From Dryomyza anilis (Eukaryota > Arthropoda > Insecta > Diptera > Dryomyzidae), in assembly GCA_951804985.1 (NCBI GenBank), contig OX638134.1, positions 80,393,679 through 80,457,678 on the forward strand: DNA of 64,000 nt. The letters run 5' to 3'. Below, one piece after another: positions 1 through 11,701 of this stretch. Each line of letters opens with the position of its first letter. Position 1 is the first letter of the stretch. The translations under genes were made by a program, and so were the position numbers. The notes beneath the pieces were generated by a model. It was given only the letters and a program-made list of their open reading frames with translations. It had not been told where the DNA came from and searched no databases.

Positions 1-239
1 ACGCAGCAAGAATTAGGAGACCGAAATCAACCAGAATTTATGGGTTGCATTCCAGATTAAAATCCTTGTAGAACAGTGTTATTGTTTTAGAAATTGAGTT
101 TTTTATATTTTCAATGATTTCGGTATAAAAATGTCTGAATTTCTCAGATAGACGAGTCTAATATGTTTATCATAAGATTAAAAAATTTTGTTTTCTATAA
201 TTACGGTGACTATTTGATTGGAGAAACATAAAAATGTGT
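1..239. other. AT-rich non-coding, nothing recognised
   Basis: No open frame, RNA gene or clear repeat is visible before the T-rich minisatellite begins. Confidence 0.5.
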
Positions 240-915
240 GACCGTAAATGTTGATTTCGAACATAGCATTATTTTTGTCGACAAAAAAAACATTTTTTTT
301 ACTATTTTTTTAATATTTAAATTTTCGAACATTAATGTTTTGTCGAATATTTTTTTTTTTCAAAAATGGTGATTTCAAACATTGCGTTTTTGTCGTCTAA
401 TTTTTTTTTTAACAATTTATTTTTCGAAAATTTTTATTTGTTTTTTCGAAATATTTTTTTTTTTGAAAATGGTGATAAATAAATAATTTTTTTGAACATT
501 GTTGTTATTTTCGAATAATTTGTTTATGGAAAATGGTGATTTTGAACATTGCATTGTTTTTGTCGTCTAAAAATAGTTTTCAACAAATTTGTTTCGAAAA
601 TTTTCGAACATTGTTGTTTTTGTTTAATATAGTTTTTTTTTCAATAATCGTGATTTTGAACATTGCCTTTTTGTCGTCCACATTTTTTTTAAATTTATTT
701 TTCGAAAATTTTTGATATCGGTTTTTTATTTGGAAAATGGTTATTTTGAACAGCGTTGTTTTTTATCGACCAAACTTTTTTTTATATATTTTTTCGAAAA
801 TGTTTCTTTTCGAATATTTTTTTTTAACTCGTGGATTTTTGTTTGGATTTTCCAATATTTGTCGTCCAAATTTTTTTTTTTAATAATTTATTTTTCGAAA
901 GTTTTCAAACATTGT
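240..915 (+). repeat. Degenerate T-rich minisatellite (TTTTTCGAAAA / GTCGTC type)
   Basis: Imperfect repeats of roughly 100-120 bp recur. Each contains a gap-prone T run, the core TTTTTCGAAAATTTT, then GAACATTG and TTTTTGTCGTC. The short open frames here (533-715 and 712-921) are low-complexity Phe/Leu/Ile translations of the repeat and are not genes. The same vocabulary occurs in reverse complement at 62605-62960, near the other end of the window. Confidence 0.7.
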
Positions 916-2660
916 GTTTGATTATTCGCATTTCTTTCGCACTCATTGCCCTTGAAAATATATATTTTTTTAAATAAATAGTCCATAATTTGTTTAAATT
1001 ATACTTCTTTGTTTATTTTCCTAATATTTTTTTCTCCTTTATGTCGATTTTTTTTCTAAATTTGTCATTACATTAAAACACAACAATAATGAATAATTTA
1101 AGTTCAAAAGTTCTACCCCCTAAACATGAAATTAAAATAAAATTGCAACCTTTTGCAGTCATACGCTACATTTTTCATAATCACCACCTATCCACCTTAA
1201 AAATGAAAAATCTGCATTTTTAGAAAACTCTATTTTTCAACAATGGTATACAAAGTAGTACGCCACGCCCTGGGTTGAATAAGGCTACGGTTGGTTCTCA
1301 GAGGTTAGATCAATTATAGACTGCCGCCTTGACTAATGACGCCTGCGTTAAAGAAGCAGTGGAAGTATGTTTTGACCACTTAGTTTCGATTTCGAAAAAA
1401 ACTGCGTGTCGACAATTTTTACGAAAAAACATCTCTCAGAACGCATCAATATCGATATACCAAGTATCTAGTGAGTCATGTCTCTGAGATCTCCGATGCC
1501 TTTAAGACCTTCGATATTTTCTCCACCTAACTTTAATAACAAAAAATTTGGATCTCATAGCTTTTCAATGCTAATTTTTAAAAGTTTCAAATTTGCATGA
1601 CAAAATACGATATCTCTCCATATGATATATGTGTAAATGTCGTATTTTATCATAAAAATTTGAATGTACGATTTTTAAAAATTATTAGTTACATAAAAAG
1701 CCTCGCAATATTCTTTCGAAGCAATATCAAACTTTGAATACACAGCACATCAAAAAAATTATGCGCGATCTAAGAATGATTTTCTGATGGACTTCAAGAT
1801 TCTAATCACTACCCCATATTTAGTTTTTGAGTACGTAAAACAAATATATCGGTATTCTCGTGTTTTCCTATATATTTTGGTCTTAATCTTTTTACAGATT
1901 TGAGTTTTCGATAATTTTTCTTCTGTATTTCATCGAGAATATTTCATCGAGAATATTTCAAATCGGATTAATCTGACCGAAGTTATGACAAGTCAAACAC
2001 CAAAAATATTGATTTTAAGGTGTACCTATTATTTATTGCATAACATATTTAGTTTTCGTAATTCAATAAAATTGTATATTACATGTGAAACTAGATCCAT
2101 AATTCTATGTTTTTTCTTATTTTGTTTTTACAAATCTCTCTTTAAGTCCAGAGATAAAAGCCAAATTCGATATCGATACGATTTTGTAAAATGTCTCGTA
2201 CCGAAAAACTGTAAAAGAAAGCATCGATATCTACTAAACATTTGCATGAATGCGCATTTCAAGCCATTCACTTGTTTCTCAATACTTACTGATTTGATCA
2301 TTCATTTCACAAATGAATTCAAACCAAAAATGTACCAAAAAATTACTGCAGTTTACTCCCAAAACATTTGCATAGTAAAACAACAATTCATGAACTGTAC
2401 TGCTGCGAATGCAACAAGAACTGCTGGTATACTAAGCGTAGTTTAAAAATTGCGAACATTATTGTTTTCTTCTAACAACTCATCGTAAGCATTTTGAATA
2501 GAAGAAGAACTGTTATTTACTGCACTCGTTATATTTTATACAGTTTCTACTGTTTATGTTTTGATTAAAAAAAAAAACACACGTATTCTATAATAGCAAG
2601 CAGTGCACATGCATTTGTTTTAAAGCAAACGAGTACAGTGCAATGTTCGTTTTGTCTCTT
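916..2660. other. Non-coding, with scattered pieces of a degenerate repeat
   Basis: No gene is supported. The stretch around 1440-1560 (CGATAT, TGTCTCTGAGATCTCCGATG, ATCGAGA words) resembles the CCCAGT-ended repeat family seen complete at 25126, 43440 and 41450. The 153-residue open frame at 1985-2446 has no recognisable domain, and part of it matches the same repeat vocabulary (AAATGTCTCGTACCG also occurs near 25319). Confidence 0.4.
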
Positions 2661-2664
2661 GAGT

Positions 2665-3055
2665 TTATTCTATTATACTATTTTCCAATTACATGAGTCG
2701 TTCAAGCAGTGTGCACTGAAGTAGTGTGCACTGAAGTAAAGTGCACTGAAGTAGTGTGCACTGAAGTAGTGTGCACTGAAGTAGTGTGCACTGAAGTAGT
2801 GTGCACTGAAGTAGTGTGCACTGAAGTAGTATGCACTGAAGTAGTGTGTAGTGAAGTAGTATGCACTGAAGTTTATTCTATTATACTATTTTCAAATTAC
2901 ATGAGTCGTTCAAGCAGTGTGCACTGAAGTAGTGTGCACTGAAGTAGTGTGCACTGAAGTAGTGTGCACTGAAGTAGTACGCACTGAAGTAGTGTGTACT
3001 GAAGTAGTATGCACTGAAGTAGTGTGCACGGAAGTAGTGTGCACTGCTGTAAGTG
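2665..3055 (+). repeat. 15-bp tandem repeat AGTGTGCACTGAAGT in two blocks
   Basis: The 15-bp unit is repeated about a dozen times at 2706-2871 and again at 2912-3050. The blocks are separated by a 42-bp unique segment (TTTATTCTATTATACTATTT...) that also precedes the first block at 2665-2706, so spacer plus array was duplicated as a whole. The unit contains the palindrome GTGCAC. Because 15 is a multiple of 3, the array stays open and yields a CTEVV pentapeptide repeat, which is a by-product of the period. Confidence 0.9.
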
Positions 3056-4188
3056 ATTAAACAAATGCATTCACGCAGATGTTTAATATCTACCTACTAT
3101 GTAGGTTGAATTTGTCGCTCGATACCACTACGAGAAAGTGGGCATTGAATACATTCGCATCTCGTCATAAAATTATATAGAATATTTTTTAAAGAGAATT
3201 TTCATTATAAAATTGTGAAAAAATTCCAAAATCGTAATACTTTCTACCGGCACATCGACACACATCACAGTTTGTAAATGTTTCTTGTGCGTGGCTGCTG
3301 AACGTACGACATATATCATTCAACTGATCCATTTGTTGACAGCAAGTTTCATAAAGTTTATGTGATTTGAGTATGTGTCTGTTTCCCCCCCCCCCCCCAG
3401 TAACTGTTTGTAAAACTAAAATCTTTTGAATACACATTTTTAGCTTTAGTAAATGAAACAGTGATGTGTTCTGATTTGCTTAGATGTGATAAAAGTTGAT
3501 GATGTGCGATTGCATAATGATGATGAATGCAAATTTAGACATTAAAATTAATTACAAAATTTAATTTTATTTCATTTAATGCAATTGCAAAAGTGCTGCG
3601 GTTCATTTCATGCTATACATTGAAATATAATCATCATCATCACTGACATCCTTTCCATTTTGTGATAATTTAAGTTTGTTTTATTCAAATGTTTGTATTT
3701 GTTGCGCTTAATGATGCCTGTTTGTTGACTGTGACTGACTGACGGTTATGCCATGAATAATGAGGCTACAGGATGTAGTTTCAGTTTTTATACAGTATTT
3801 ATACAGTATTTTTATTCATTCGTATGTTTACTCGTAACTTTATGACGTAGTGTCCATTTCAATGTTATTTTTATTTTTTCATTTGCGTTTTCGTTCTCAT
3901 TTTCATTTTAATTTGTATTTTTTGTGATATTTTAATTTGCTCTAATTAGTGACAGCGTCTGTCACGTGAGCTGAGTGAGTGATATGTGATAAGTGAGTCA
4001 CAAACCTGACAAAAAAACTTCGGAAATGAAGAAAGAATATTTCAATATTATGTATCATTCGCCAATGAAATTTAGAAATTTTCGAATGATATTGATACGT
4101 TCAATGAAAATTGATTTAATTTAAAATGAAATTGAGATTCCGCACTTCAAAGGGAGAAAATTCCTACACAGAAATAAAAATACTGAAT
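3056..4188. other. Non-coding; poly(C) run
   Basis: No gene is supported. A run of about 15 C at 3384-3398 stands out in this AT-rich background and is a likely site of length polymorphism or sequencing error. The 82-residue minus-strand frame at 3189-3437 crosses it and resembles no protein I know. Confidence 0.5.
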
Positions 4189-4610
4189 GTAAATATAGCA
4201 ACTGAAGTCAATTGATAACAATAGTTAATGCTATTAATATAATTAATTGGATATACAAACAATTTAATTAAATTCCTTATGGGTTGCTGTATGTGCTATA
4301 TATATATATATATAGCATACACAACAACCGGCTTCACAAACTACACAGTTTTAAAGACACTACAGTTTAACAGATTCTACACAGTTTCACTACAACTACA
4401 CAGTTGAATATAGCAACTGAAATCAATTGATAAAAATAGTTAATGCTATTAATATAATTAATTAGATATGCAAACAATTTAATCAAATAGGTTGGTGTAT
4501 GTGCTATATATAGCATACACAACAACCGACTTCACAAAGTACACAGTTTTAAAGACACTACAGTTTTACAGATTCTACACTGTTTCACAACATTATACAT
4601 TATTTCACTA
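4189..4610 (+). repeat. 215-bp tandem duplication
   Basis: Two direct copies begin at TATAGCAACTGAA (4194 and 4409). Each carries GTTAATGCTATTAATATAAT, then an inverted pair GTATGTGCTATA / TATAGCATACAC, then CACAGTTTTAAAGACACTAC. In the first copy the hairpin centre has expanded into a (TA)n run at about 4297-4313. The left flank (CACAGAAATAAAAA, GTAAATATAGCAAC) resembles the terminus of the CACAGAAA MITE described at 39634, so this may be a tandemly duplicated MITE relative. Confidence 0.75.
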
Positions 4611-5469
4611 TTGTACCCATAAAATATAACATTCGTTCGATGAACGGGTGCTTGCCTGTTCGGTTCCGTACATCGTGCGTATATCATGACCTTAATATTC
4701 TTTTGTCTTATTTGTGTTTATCATTTCCTTTTCCAATATATAGGAGACGTGTGAACGTGGTTCAAACTTCGAAAAACAAGTATTTAGTTTAATGAATTTA
4801 TTAATTAATATGATTAAATATTTAATCAATACAATTAAATTTATAACTAAATTTCAAACAGAGTTTAATTTTCTAGATTATTTTATATCATACAAATTAA
4901 GACTTAAATAAATGTAAAATTGCTGATTAATACTTCCATAAATTTTTCGCTGATACATGTATTTTTTTATAACTGCTACTTAAGTTCTTAATAAATGCGG
5001 ACTTTTATCTAAATTTTTCATATGAATATTTATTATAAAGCCTCCTTTATTCCACTACCATATAATATGTGCACAAAATCTATATTCATATTTCGGAACA
5101 CATGGGGGGTCCATCACATTGAAAGGACACAACAACCGCAGGGAATAAATTTCGTTATTGTTCCCAAAATGTGAAAAGCTTAACGGAAGCCAGATCTCTA
5201 AATGGGAAAACTACCCCCCAATGATATTTTGCGTCTATTGTATTGTTGGATATTGTCAATAATATTGAGACAGCGGCTTATGTTGTATTAATGGAGCCAC
5301 TTCATTGCAGCAGCAGCAGCTTCTTCTACTTCATCAGTTAGCCAGTTTCATTATGCATAAATCCTGATACTACTTAATATGTTCAGCCATTATTCATGTC
5401 GCATTTAAATGCAGCCATATAATTAGTATCAAATGTGGGTTTAGTATTACAGCGACTTGGTTGTGGGTC
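4611..5469. other. Non-coding, nothing recognised
   Basis: AT-rich intergenic DNA without a supportable open frame. There is a short CAG run near 5309. Confidence 0.4.
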
Positions 5470-8400
5470 AATGCACGGCGAGAAAAACTAAACAAAAAAA
5501 TTAATTAAAAAAATTAAATTAAAAATTAATTAAATTTTTCACTTAAAATTATTTTTTTCTGATTATTTTTCACTAAAAATTAATTTCACTTAAAATTAAT
5601 TTTTTTTTACTAAAAATTCAATTTTTCACTAATTTTCACTATAAATTCAATTTTCACTAAAAATTCAATTTTTACGATAAATTCAATTTTTTACGAAAAA
5701 TTCAATATTTCACTAAAAAATTCAATTTTTCACAAAAAATTCAATTTTTCACAAAAAATTCAATTTTTCACAGAAAATTCAATTTTTCACTAAAAATTCA
5801 ATTTTTCACTAAGAATTCAATTTTTCACAACAAATTCAATTTTTCACTAAAAATTCAATTTTTCACTAAAAATTCAAATTTTCACTAAAAATTCAAATTT
5901 TCACTAAAAATTCAATTTTTCACTAAAAATTCAATTTTTCACTAAAAATTCAATTTTTCACTAAAAATTCAATTTTTCACTAAAATTAAATTTTTCACAA
6001 AAAATTCAATTTTTCACAAAAAATTAAATTTTTCACTAAAAATTAAATTTTTCACTAAAAATTAAATTTTTCACTAAAAATTCAATTTTTCACTAAAAAT
6101 TCAATTTTTCACTAAAAATTAAATTTTTCACTAAAAATTAAATTTTTCACTAAAAATTCAATTTTTCACTAAAAATTCAATTTTTCACTAAAAATTCAAT
6201 TTTTCACTAAAAATTCAATTTTTCACTAAAAATTCAATTTTTCACTAAAAATTCAATTTTTCACTAAAAATTCAATTTTTCACTAAAAATTCAATTTTTC
6301 ACTAAAAATTCAATTTTTCACTAAAAATTCAATTTTTCACTAAAAATTCAATTTTTTACTAAAAATTCAATTTTTCACTAAAAATTCAATTTTTCACTAA
6401 AAATTCAATTTTTCACTAAAAATTCAATTTTTCACTAAAAATTCAATTTTTCACTAAAAATTCAATTTTTCACTAAGAATTCAATTTTTCACAACAAATT
6501 CAATTTTTCACTAAAAATTCAATTTTTCACTAAAAATTCAAATTTTCACTAAAAATTCAATTTTTCACTAAAAATTCAATTTTTCACTAAAAATTCAATT
6601 TTTCACTAAAAATTAAATTTTTCACTAAGAATTCAATTTTTCACAACAAATTCAATTTTTCACTAAAAATTCAATTTTTCACTAAAAATTCAAATTTTCA
6701 CTAAAAATTCAAATTTTCACTAAAAATTCAATTTTTCACTAAAAATTCAATTTTTCACTAAAAATTCAATTTTTCACTAAAAATTCAATTTTTCACTAAA
6801 ATTAAATTTTTCACAAAAAATTCAATTTTTCACAAAAAATTAAATTTTTCACTAAAAATTAAATTTTTCACTAAAAATTAAATTTTTCACTAAAAATTCA
6901 ATTTTTCACTAAAAATTCAATTTTTCACTAAAAATTAAATTTTTCACTAAAAATTAAATTTTTCACTAAAAATTCAATTTTTCACTAAAAATTCAATTTT
7001 TCACTAAAAATTCAATTTTTCACTAAAAATTCAATTTTTCACTAAAAATTCAATTTTTCACTAAAAATTCAATTTTTCACTAAAAATTCAATTTTTCACT
7101 AAAAATTCAATTTTTCACTAAAAATTCAATTTTTCACTAAAAATTCAATTTTTCACTAAAAATTCAATTTTTTACTAAAAATTCAATTTTTCACTAAAAA
7201 TTCAATTTTTCACTAAAAATTCAATTTTTCACTAAAAATTCAATTTTTCACTAAAAATTCAATTTTTCATTAAAAAATTAATTTTTCACTAAAATTTCTA
7301 TTTTCACTAAAAATTCAATTTTTCACTAAAAATTCAATTTTTCACTAGAAATTCAATTTTTCACTAAAAATTCAATTTTTCACTAAAAATTCAATTTTTC
7401 ACTAAAAATTCAAATTTTCACTAAAAATTCAATTTTTCACTAAAAATTCAAATTTTCACTAAAAATTTAATTTTTCACTAAAAATTCAATTTTTCACTAA
7501 AAATTCAATTTTTCACTAAAAATTCAATTTTTCACTAAAAATTCAATTTTTCACTAAAAATTCAATTTTTCACTAAAAATTCAATTTTTCACTAAAAATT
7601 CAATTTTTCACTAAAAATTCAATTTTTCACTAAAAATTCAATTTTTCACTAAAAATTCAATTTTTCACTAAAAATTCAAATTTTCACTAAAAATTCAATT
7701 TTTCACTAAAAATTCAAATTTTCACTAAAAATTTAATTTTTCACTAAAAATTCAATTTTTCACTAAAAATTCAATTTTTCACTAAAAATTCAATTTTTCA
7801 CTAAAATTTCTATTTTCACTAAAAATTCAATTTTTCACTAAAAATTCAATTTTTCACTAGAAATTCAATTTTTCACTAAAAATTCAATTTTTCACTAAAA
7901 ATTCAATTTTTCACTAAAAATTCAATTTTTCACTAAAAATTCAAATTTTCACTAAAAATTTAATTTTTCACTAAAAATTCAATTTTTCACTAAAAATTCA
8001 AATTTTCACAAAAAATTAAATTTTTCACTAAAAATTCAAATTCAATTTTTCACTAAAAATTCAATTTTTCACTAAAAATTCAGTTTTTCACTAAAAATTA
8101 AATTTTTCACTAAAAATTCAATTTTTCACTAAAAATTCAATTTTTCACTAAAAATTCAATTTTTCACTAAAAATTCAATTTTTCACTAAAAATTCAATTT
8201 TTCACTAAAAATTCAATTTTTCACTAAAAATTCAATTTTTCACTAAAAATTCAATTTTGCACTAAAAATTCAATTTTTCACTAAAAATTCAATTGTTCAT
8301 TAAAAAGTCTATTTTTGTTAAAAACTCAATTTTGAACTAAAAATTCAAAACATAAGAAAAAAATCATTATTTTTTAATTATAATTTTTTCTCAGTGCAAT
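5470..8400 (+). repeat. 19-bp satellite array, unit TTTTTCACTAAAAATTCAA
   Basis: About 2.9 kb of head-to-tail 19-bp units in one orientation. Variants recur in order: CAC-AAAAAATT, CACTAAGAATT, CACAACAAATT, AAATT for CAATT, and ACTAGAAATT. Ordered variants reveal higher-order copying: the CTAAGAATT/ACAACAAATT pair at about 5807 recurs at about 6471 and 6625, and the block from about 5807 is repeated about 818 bp downstream. A second block starting at AAAATTTCTATTTT recurs 512 bp away (7291 and 7803). The edges are more degenerate than the core, as expected for unequal-exchange arrays. No protein is encoded. The same family recurs at 9536-10495 and 54255-60285. Confidence 0.97.
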
Positions 8401-9535
8401 TTATATTCTGGCCAACAATATTAATACTAATAATAAAAATATTGTGCTTTAAATGAGCTTTTTCAGCATTTTTTGCATTTAATATGAATTTTGGTCATTT
8501 TGTCAGCATTTTCCTCATTTCTATTGGTTGTTTTTACTACTTAATGAAACAATTAAACTGAATATTGTTAGTGCTGTTGTCAGCAGTGCTGCCACACACT
8601 TCATTAAGCAGTGCTGCCAAACAGTTATGTCACATAAATAATTTCAATGTTTGGCTTAAATAAAGCTTTATTTGCCGGTCATAAAGTGGCGATGACCAAT
8701 TATTATTGTTGCCATATTCGAAGTCATAAATTTGCGCAGTAAAATAAAAAAAAAAAATGTAAAAAAATATACTGTTTATTTAGCCCATTAACAATATATT
8801 CGATTATTGTGCAGCCACGGCAGTTGCTTTTTGTGCAGAGTTCATCGTTTGTTGCATTTAATTTATTAGCATAATTAAATGCGTGATTTAATAGGTTGAT
8901 AATAAATATGGCAGCCGTTGGTTTGTTTTTTTGCAGCCCCCAGCATTTCATTTTATTTATAATGCACACACGAAAGCGGAAACGGAAGTCGCCATGTTTG
9001 CGCTCGAACTCACCAAACACATTTGAGGGCAGCACCATCATGATCAACAACAGGCGGCATGGCATGCGCGACAAATTTATGCTGTCAGTTTTCATTGTCA
9101 ATATTGTTGTTAATATTGCTTTGTTCGCCTGCATCACTGCTCTGCGACGATGGCTTTATTATTAGTATTTCCTGTGTTTTAATTTAAATTTTATGCAAAT
9201 TTAGTTTTGCAATTCAAATATTTGCTTTGGCAAACGTTAACACTACCTCAAATGCAAATTACTAAAAAATATTTTCAATTATATTTATATATTTAAATTT
9301 AATTTTATTGAATGACAAAATAATTTGTTTGTGTAATTTGTTGTTAGAGTAATTGATGTATTTTATATTAGATTTTAATATTGTAATATTTGTTATGATG
9401 TTGTTTTGCATTTATTTGATTATTTATCCGAATTTTATTTATTCAAATTAATTTCAGATACTTTAATTTATTTTCTTTATAATAAAATTTTGTTTAGAGC
9501 GAAAAATTTTATTACATATTCACAATAAATTTAAT
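8401..9535. other. Non-coding between satellite blocks
   Basis: Ordinary AT-rich sequence. Overlapping open frames on both strands (8724-9137 minus, 137 residues; 8896-9165 plus, 89 residues) span a slightly GC-richer patch around 8920-9150. Neither shows a recognisable domain or splice context, so no gene is called. Confidence 0.4.
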
Positions 9536-10495
9536 TTTTCAATAATTATTCAATTTTTAATTTGAAATCACTTTTTCACTTTAAATTGAAGTTTTTACTA
9601 AAAATTCAATTTATAACTAAAAAATCAACTTTATTAAAAAAAAAAATATTTTTCAATAAAAATTCATTATAAATTATATTTGCATGGAAAAATTAAATGT
9701 CTCATTAAAAATTAAATTTTCACTAAATACTCTATTTTTCACAAAAAAAAAAATTTTTCACTTAAAATTCAATTTTTCACTAAAAATTCAAACTTTCACT
9801 AAAAATTCAAATTTTCACTAAAAATTCAAATTTTCACTAAAAATTCAAATTTTCACAAAAATTCAAATTTTCACTAAAAATTCAAATTTTCACAAAAATT
9901 CAAATTTTCACTTAAAATTCAATTTTTCACTACAAAATTCAATTTTTCACTATATATTAAAATTTTTACTAAAAATTTAAAATTTTATTAAAAATTTAAT
10001 TTTTCACTAAAAAATTCAAATATTCACTAAATATTAAATTTTTCACTAAAAATTCAATTTTTTACTCAAAATTCAATTGTTCACTAAATATTAAAATCTA
10101 AAAATTAAATGTTCACTAAAAATCCAATTTTTCACTATATATTTAATTTTTCCATAAAAATTCAAATTTTTATTAAAAATTAAATTTTTCACTAAACATT
10201 TTATTTGTACTAAAATTTCAATTGTTCACTAAAAATTCAATTTTTTATTAAAAATTCAATTTTTCAATAAAAATTCAAATTTTTACTAAAAATTCAATTT
10301 TTCACTTAAAATTCAATTTTTCATTAAAAATTAAAAGGTTCACATAAAATTGTAATTTTCACAAAAATGCTAATTTTCACTAAAAATTAATTTTTTGACT
10401 AAAAATTAATTTTTTCCTTAAAATTAAATTTTTCACATAACTTTCAATGTTTCACCAAAATTCAATTTTTCACCAAAATTAAATTATTTACTAAG
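9536..10495 (+). repeat. Degenerate part of the 19-bp satellite
   Basis: The TTTTTCACTAAAAATTCAA unit continues with many substitutions and indels (CACTATATATT, CACAAAAATTC, ACTTAAAATTC). A short run of nearly identical TTTTCACTAAAAATTCAAA units lies at about 9780-9910. This looks like an old edge of the array cut off from the main block by about 1.1 kb of unrelated sequence. Confidence 0.85.
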
Positions 10496-11387
10496 TATAA
10501 TAGATATAAGTATAATAGATATAATTTTAGAATATTAGAATATTTTAAATTGATTTTTTACTAATTTTGCTTTTCTTCATTGTCACTTATCTCGCTGACT
10601 CTTGGCACGTTTCCAATTTCTTTGCATAGTTTTAGGTGCTTCAACATTTTTCTGTGCAGTAAAATGCTGCAATCGGCACAATTTTTCATTTACAATTTTC
10701 CAATTGGATTTTAAGTACCTTAGCAAGGACACGACTCTCTCATTCTATGCTGAAGAGTATATAAAATGCAGCGCCTGAAAATATGCAATGATAATTTGAT
10801 AATTTGTTTATAATAAAGTTAGATAATTTTGGTTTGCAAAAAAATCATCACACAAATTTATTTAATTGCTATATAAGTTAGTGAAAAATGTTATAATGGT
10901 GACATTTTTAGTATGGCGAGTTACGGTGTGGTGAGTTTCGATTTGGTGAATTTCGGTGCGGTAAATTTATAGAATTTGAAGTGGTTGGTATAACCTAGTG
11001 TGAAATATCTGGATACCACTATATTAACAGTTAACATAAACCATCTTGAAAATGTACCTCCCATGGTACACGCAAACTTGTCCAATCCCGCGGGACTGTT
11101 TATAATGGATAAATATAACTATTTGGAACATATATATACAGACATACATACAAACATCAGAAATATATGGTAGATTTTGTAAATGTTTTGTATTTCTTGA
11201 GTTTTAAAATTTTAAATTATTGATTTTAATAAACTTTTTATGTTTCGTACATGTTTTGTAAATGTTTCGTACATGTTTTGTAAATGTTGTGCAAACGTGT
11301 TATTAATTGTTTTGTATAATATGTTGCAAGATTTTATGTTATATTTTATGTAAGTATATATTTAAAAATAATAATCTCAATGCATTG
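10496..11387. other. Non-coding, nothing recognised
   Basis: No gene is supported. A short GTGTGGTGAGTTTCG-type repeat at about 10915-10970 is related to the 15-bp repeat at 36385-36705. Confidence 0.4.
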
Positions 11388-11701
11388 TAGCCGCGGTAGC
11401 TCAGTGGTTAGTACGTTGGACTGCGAACCGAAAGGTCCCCGGTTCAAGCCTGGACAGGGGCTAACAACATCATTTCATAGAAAATATTTTTCTATACCGC
11501 GCTACCTCTCGGCAGTAAATGGCAAACCTACGAGAGTAAAACATTGCCTATGAAAAGCTCTCACCCGCCGTTCGGATTCGGCAATAAACTGTAGGTCCCA
11601 CCACTTTGAGTACAAATATAACACGCACAGCTCAAAATGGTTTGAGAGCTCGGCCTAAGTTCTCATAGGACTGTAGTGCCAAATTATTATTATTATTATT
11701 T
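11388..11701 (+). mobile_element. tRNA-derived SINE, copy 1
   Basis: The head resembles a tRNA: GCCGCGGTAGCTCAGTGGTT contains a pol III A box, and GGTTCAAGCC is a B box about 45 bp further on. A body of about 230 bp follows (AACAACATCATTTCATAG, CTCTCACCCGCCGTTCGGAT, TTTGAGTACAAATATAACAC), then an ATT-repeat tail. The acceptor stem cannot pair (5' GCCGCGG against an unrelated 3' side), so this is not a working tRNA gene. Near-identical copies lie at 35832-36139 (plus) and 39744-40040 (minus). Confidence 0.92.

Noticed and set aside
2709..2927. Open frame encoding CTEVV pentapeptide repeats
   Set aside because: It is only the translation of a 15-bp tandem repeat; there is no splice or start context, and the period being a multiple of three explains the open frame.
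5470..8400. CRISPR-like array
   Set aside because: Units are contiguous 19-bp repeats without unique spacers, in eukaryotic DNA; this is a satellite.
8724..9165. Overlapping frames on both strands in a GC-richer patch
   Set aside because: Neither strand has a recognisable domain or usable splice structure; the patch is too short to call.
11388..11462. Functional tRNA gene
   Set aside because: The A and B boxes are good, but the acceptor stem does not pair and the sequence continues into a 230-bp body shared by three dispersed copies, so it is a SINE head.
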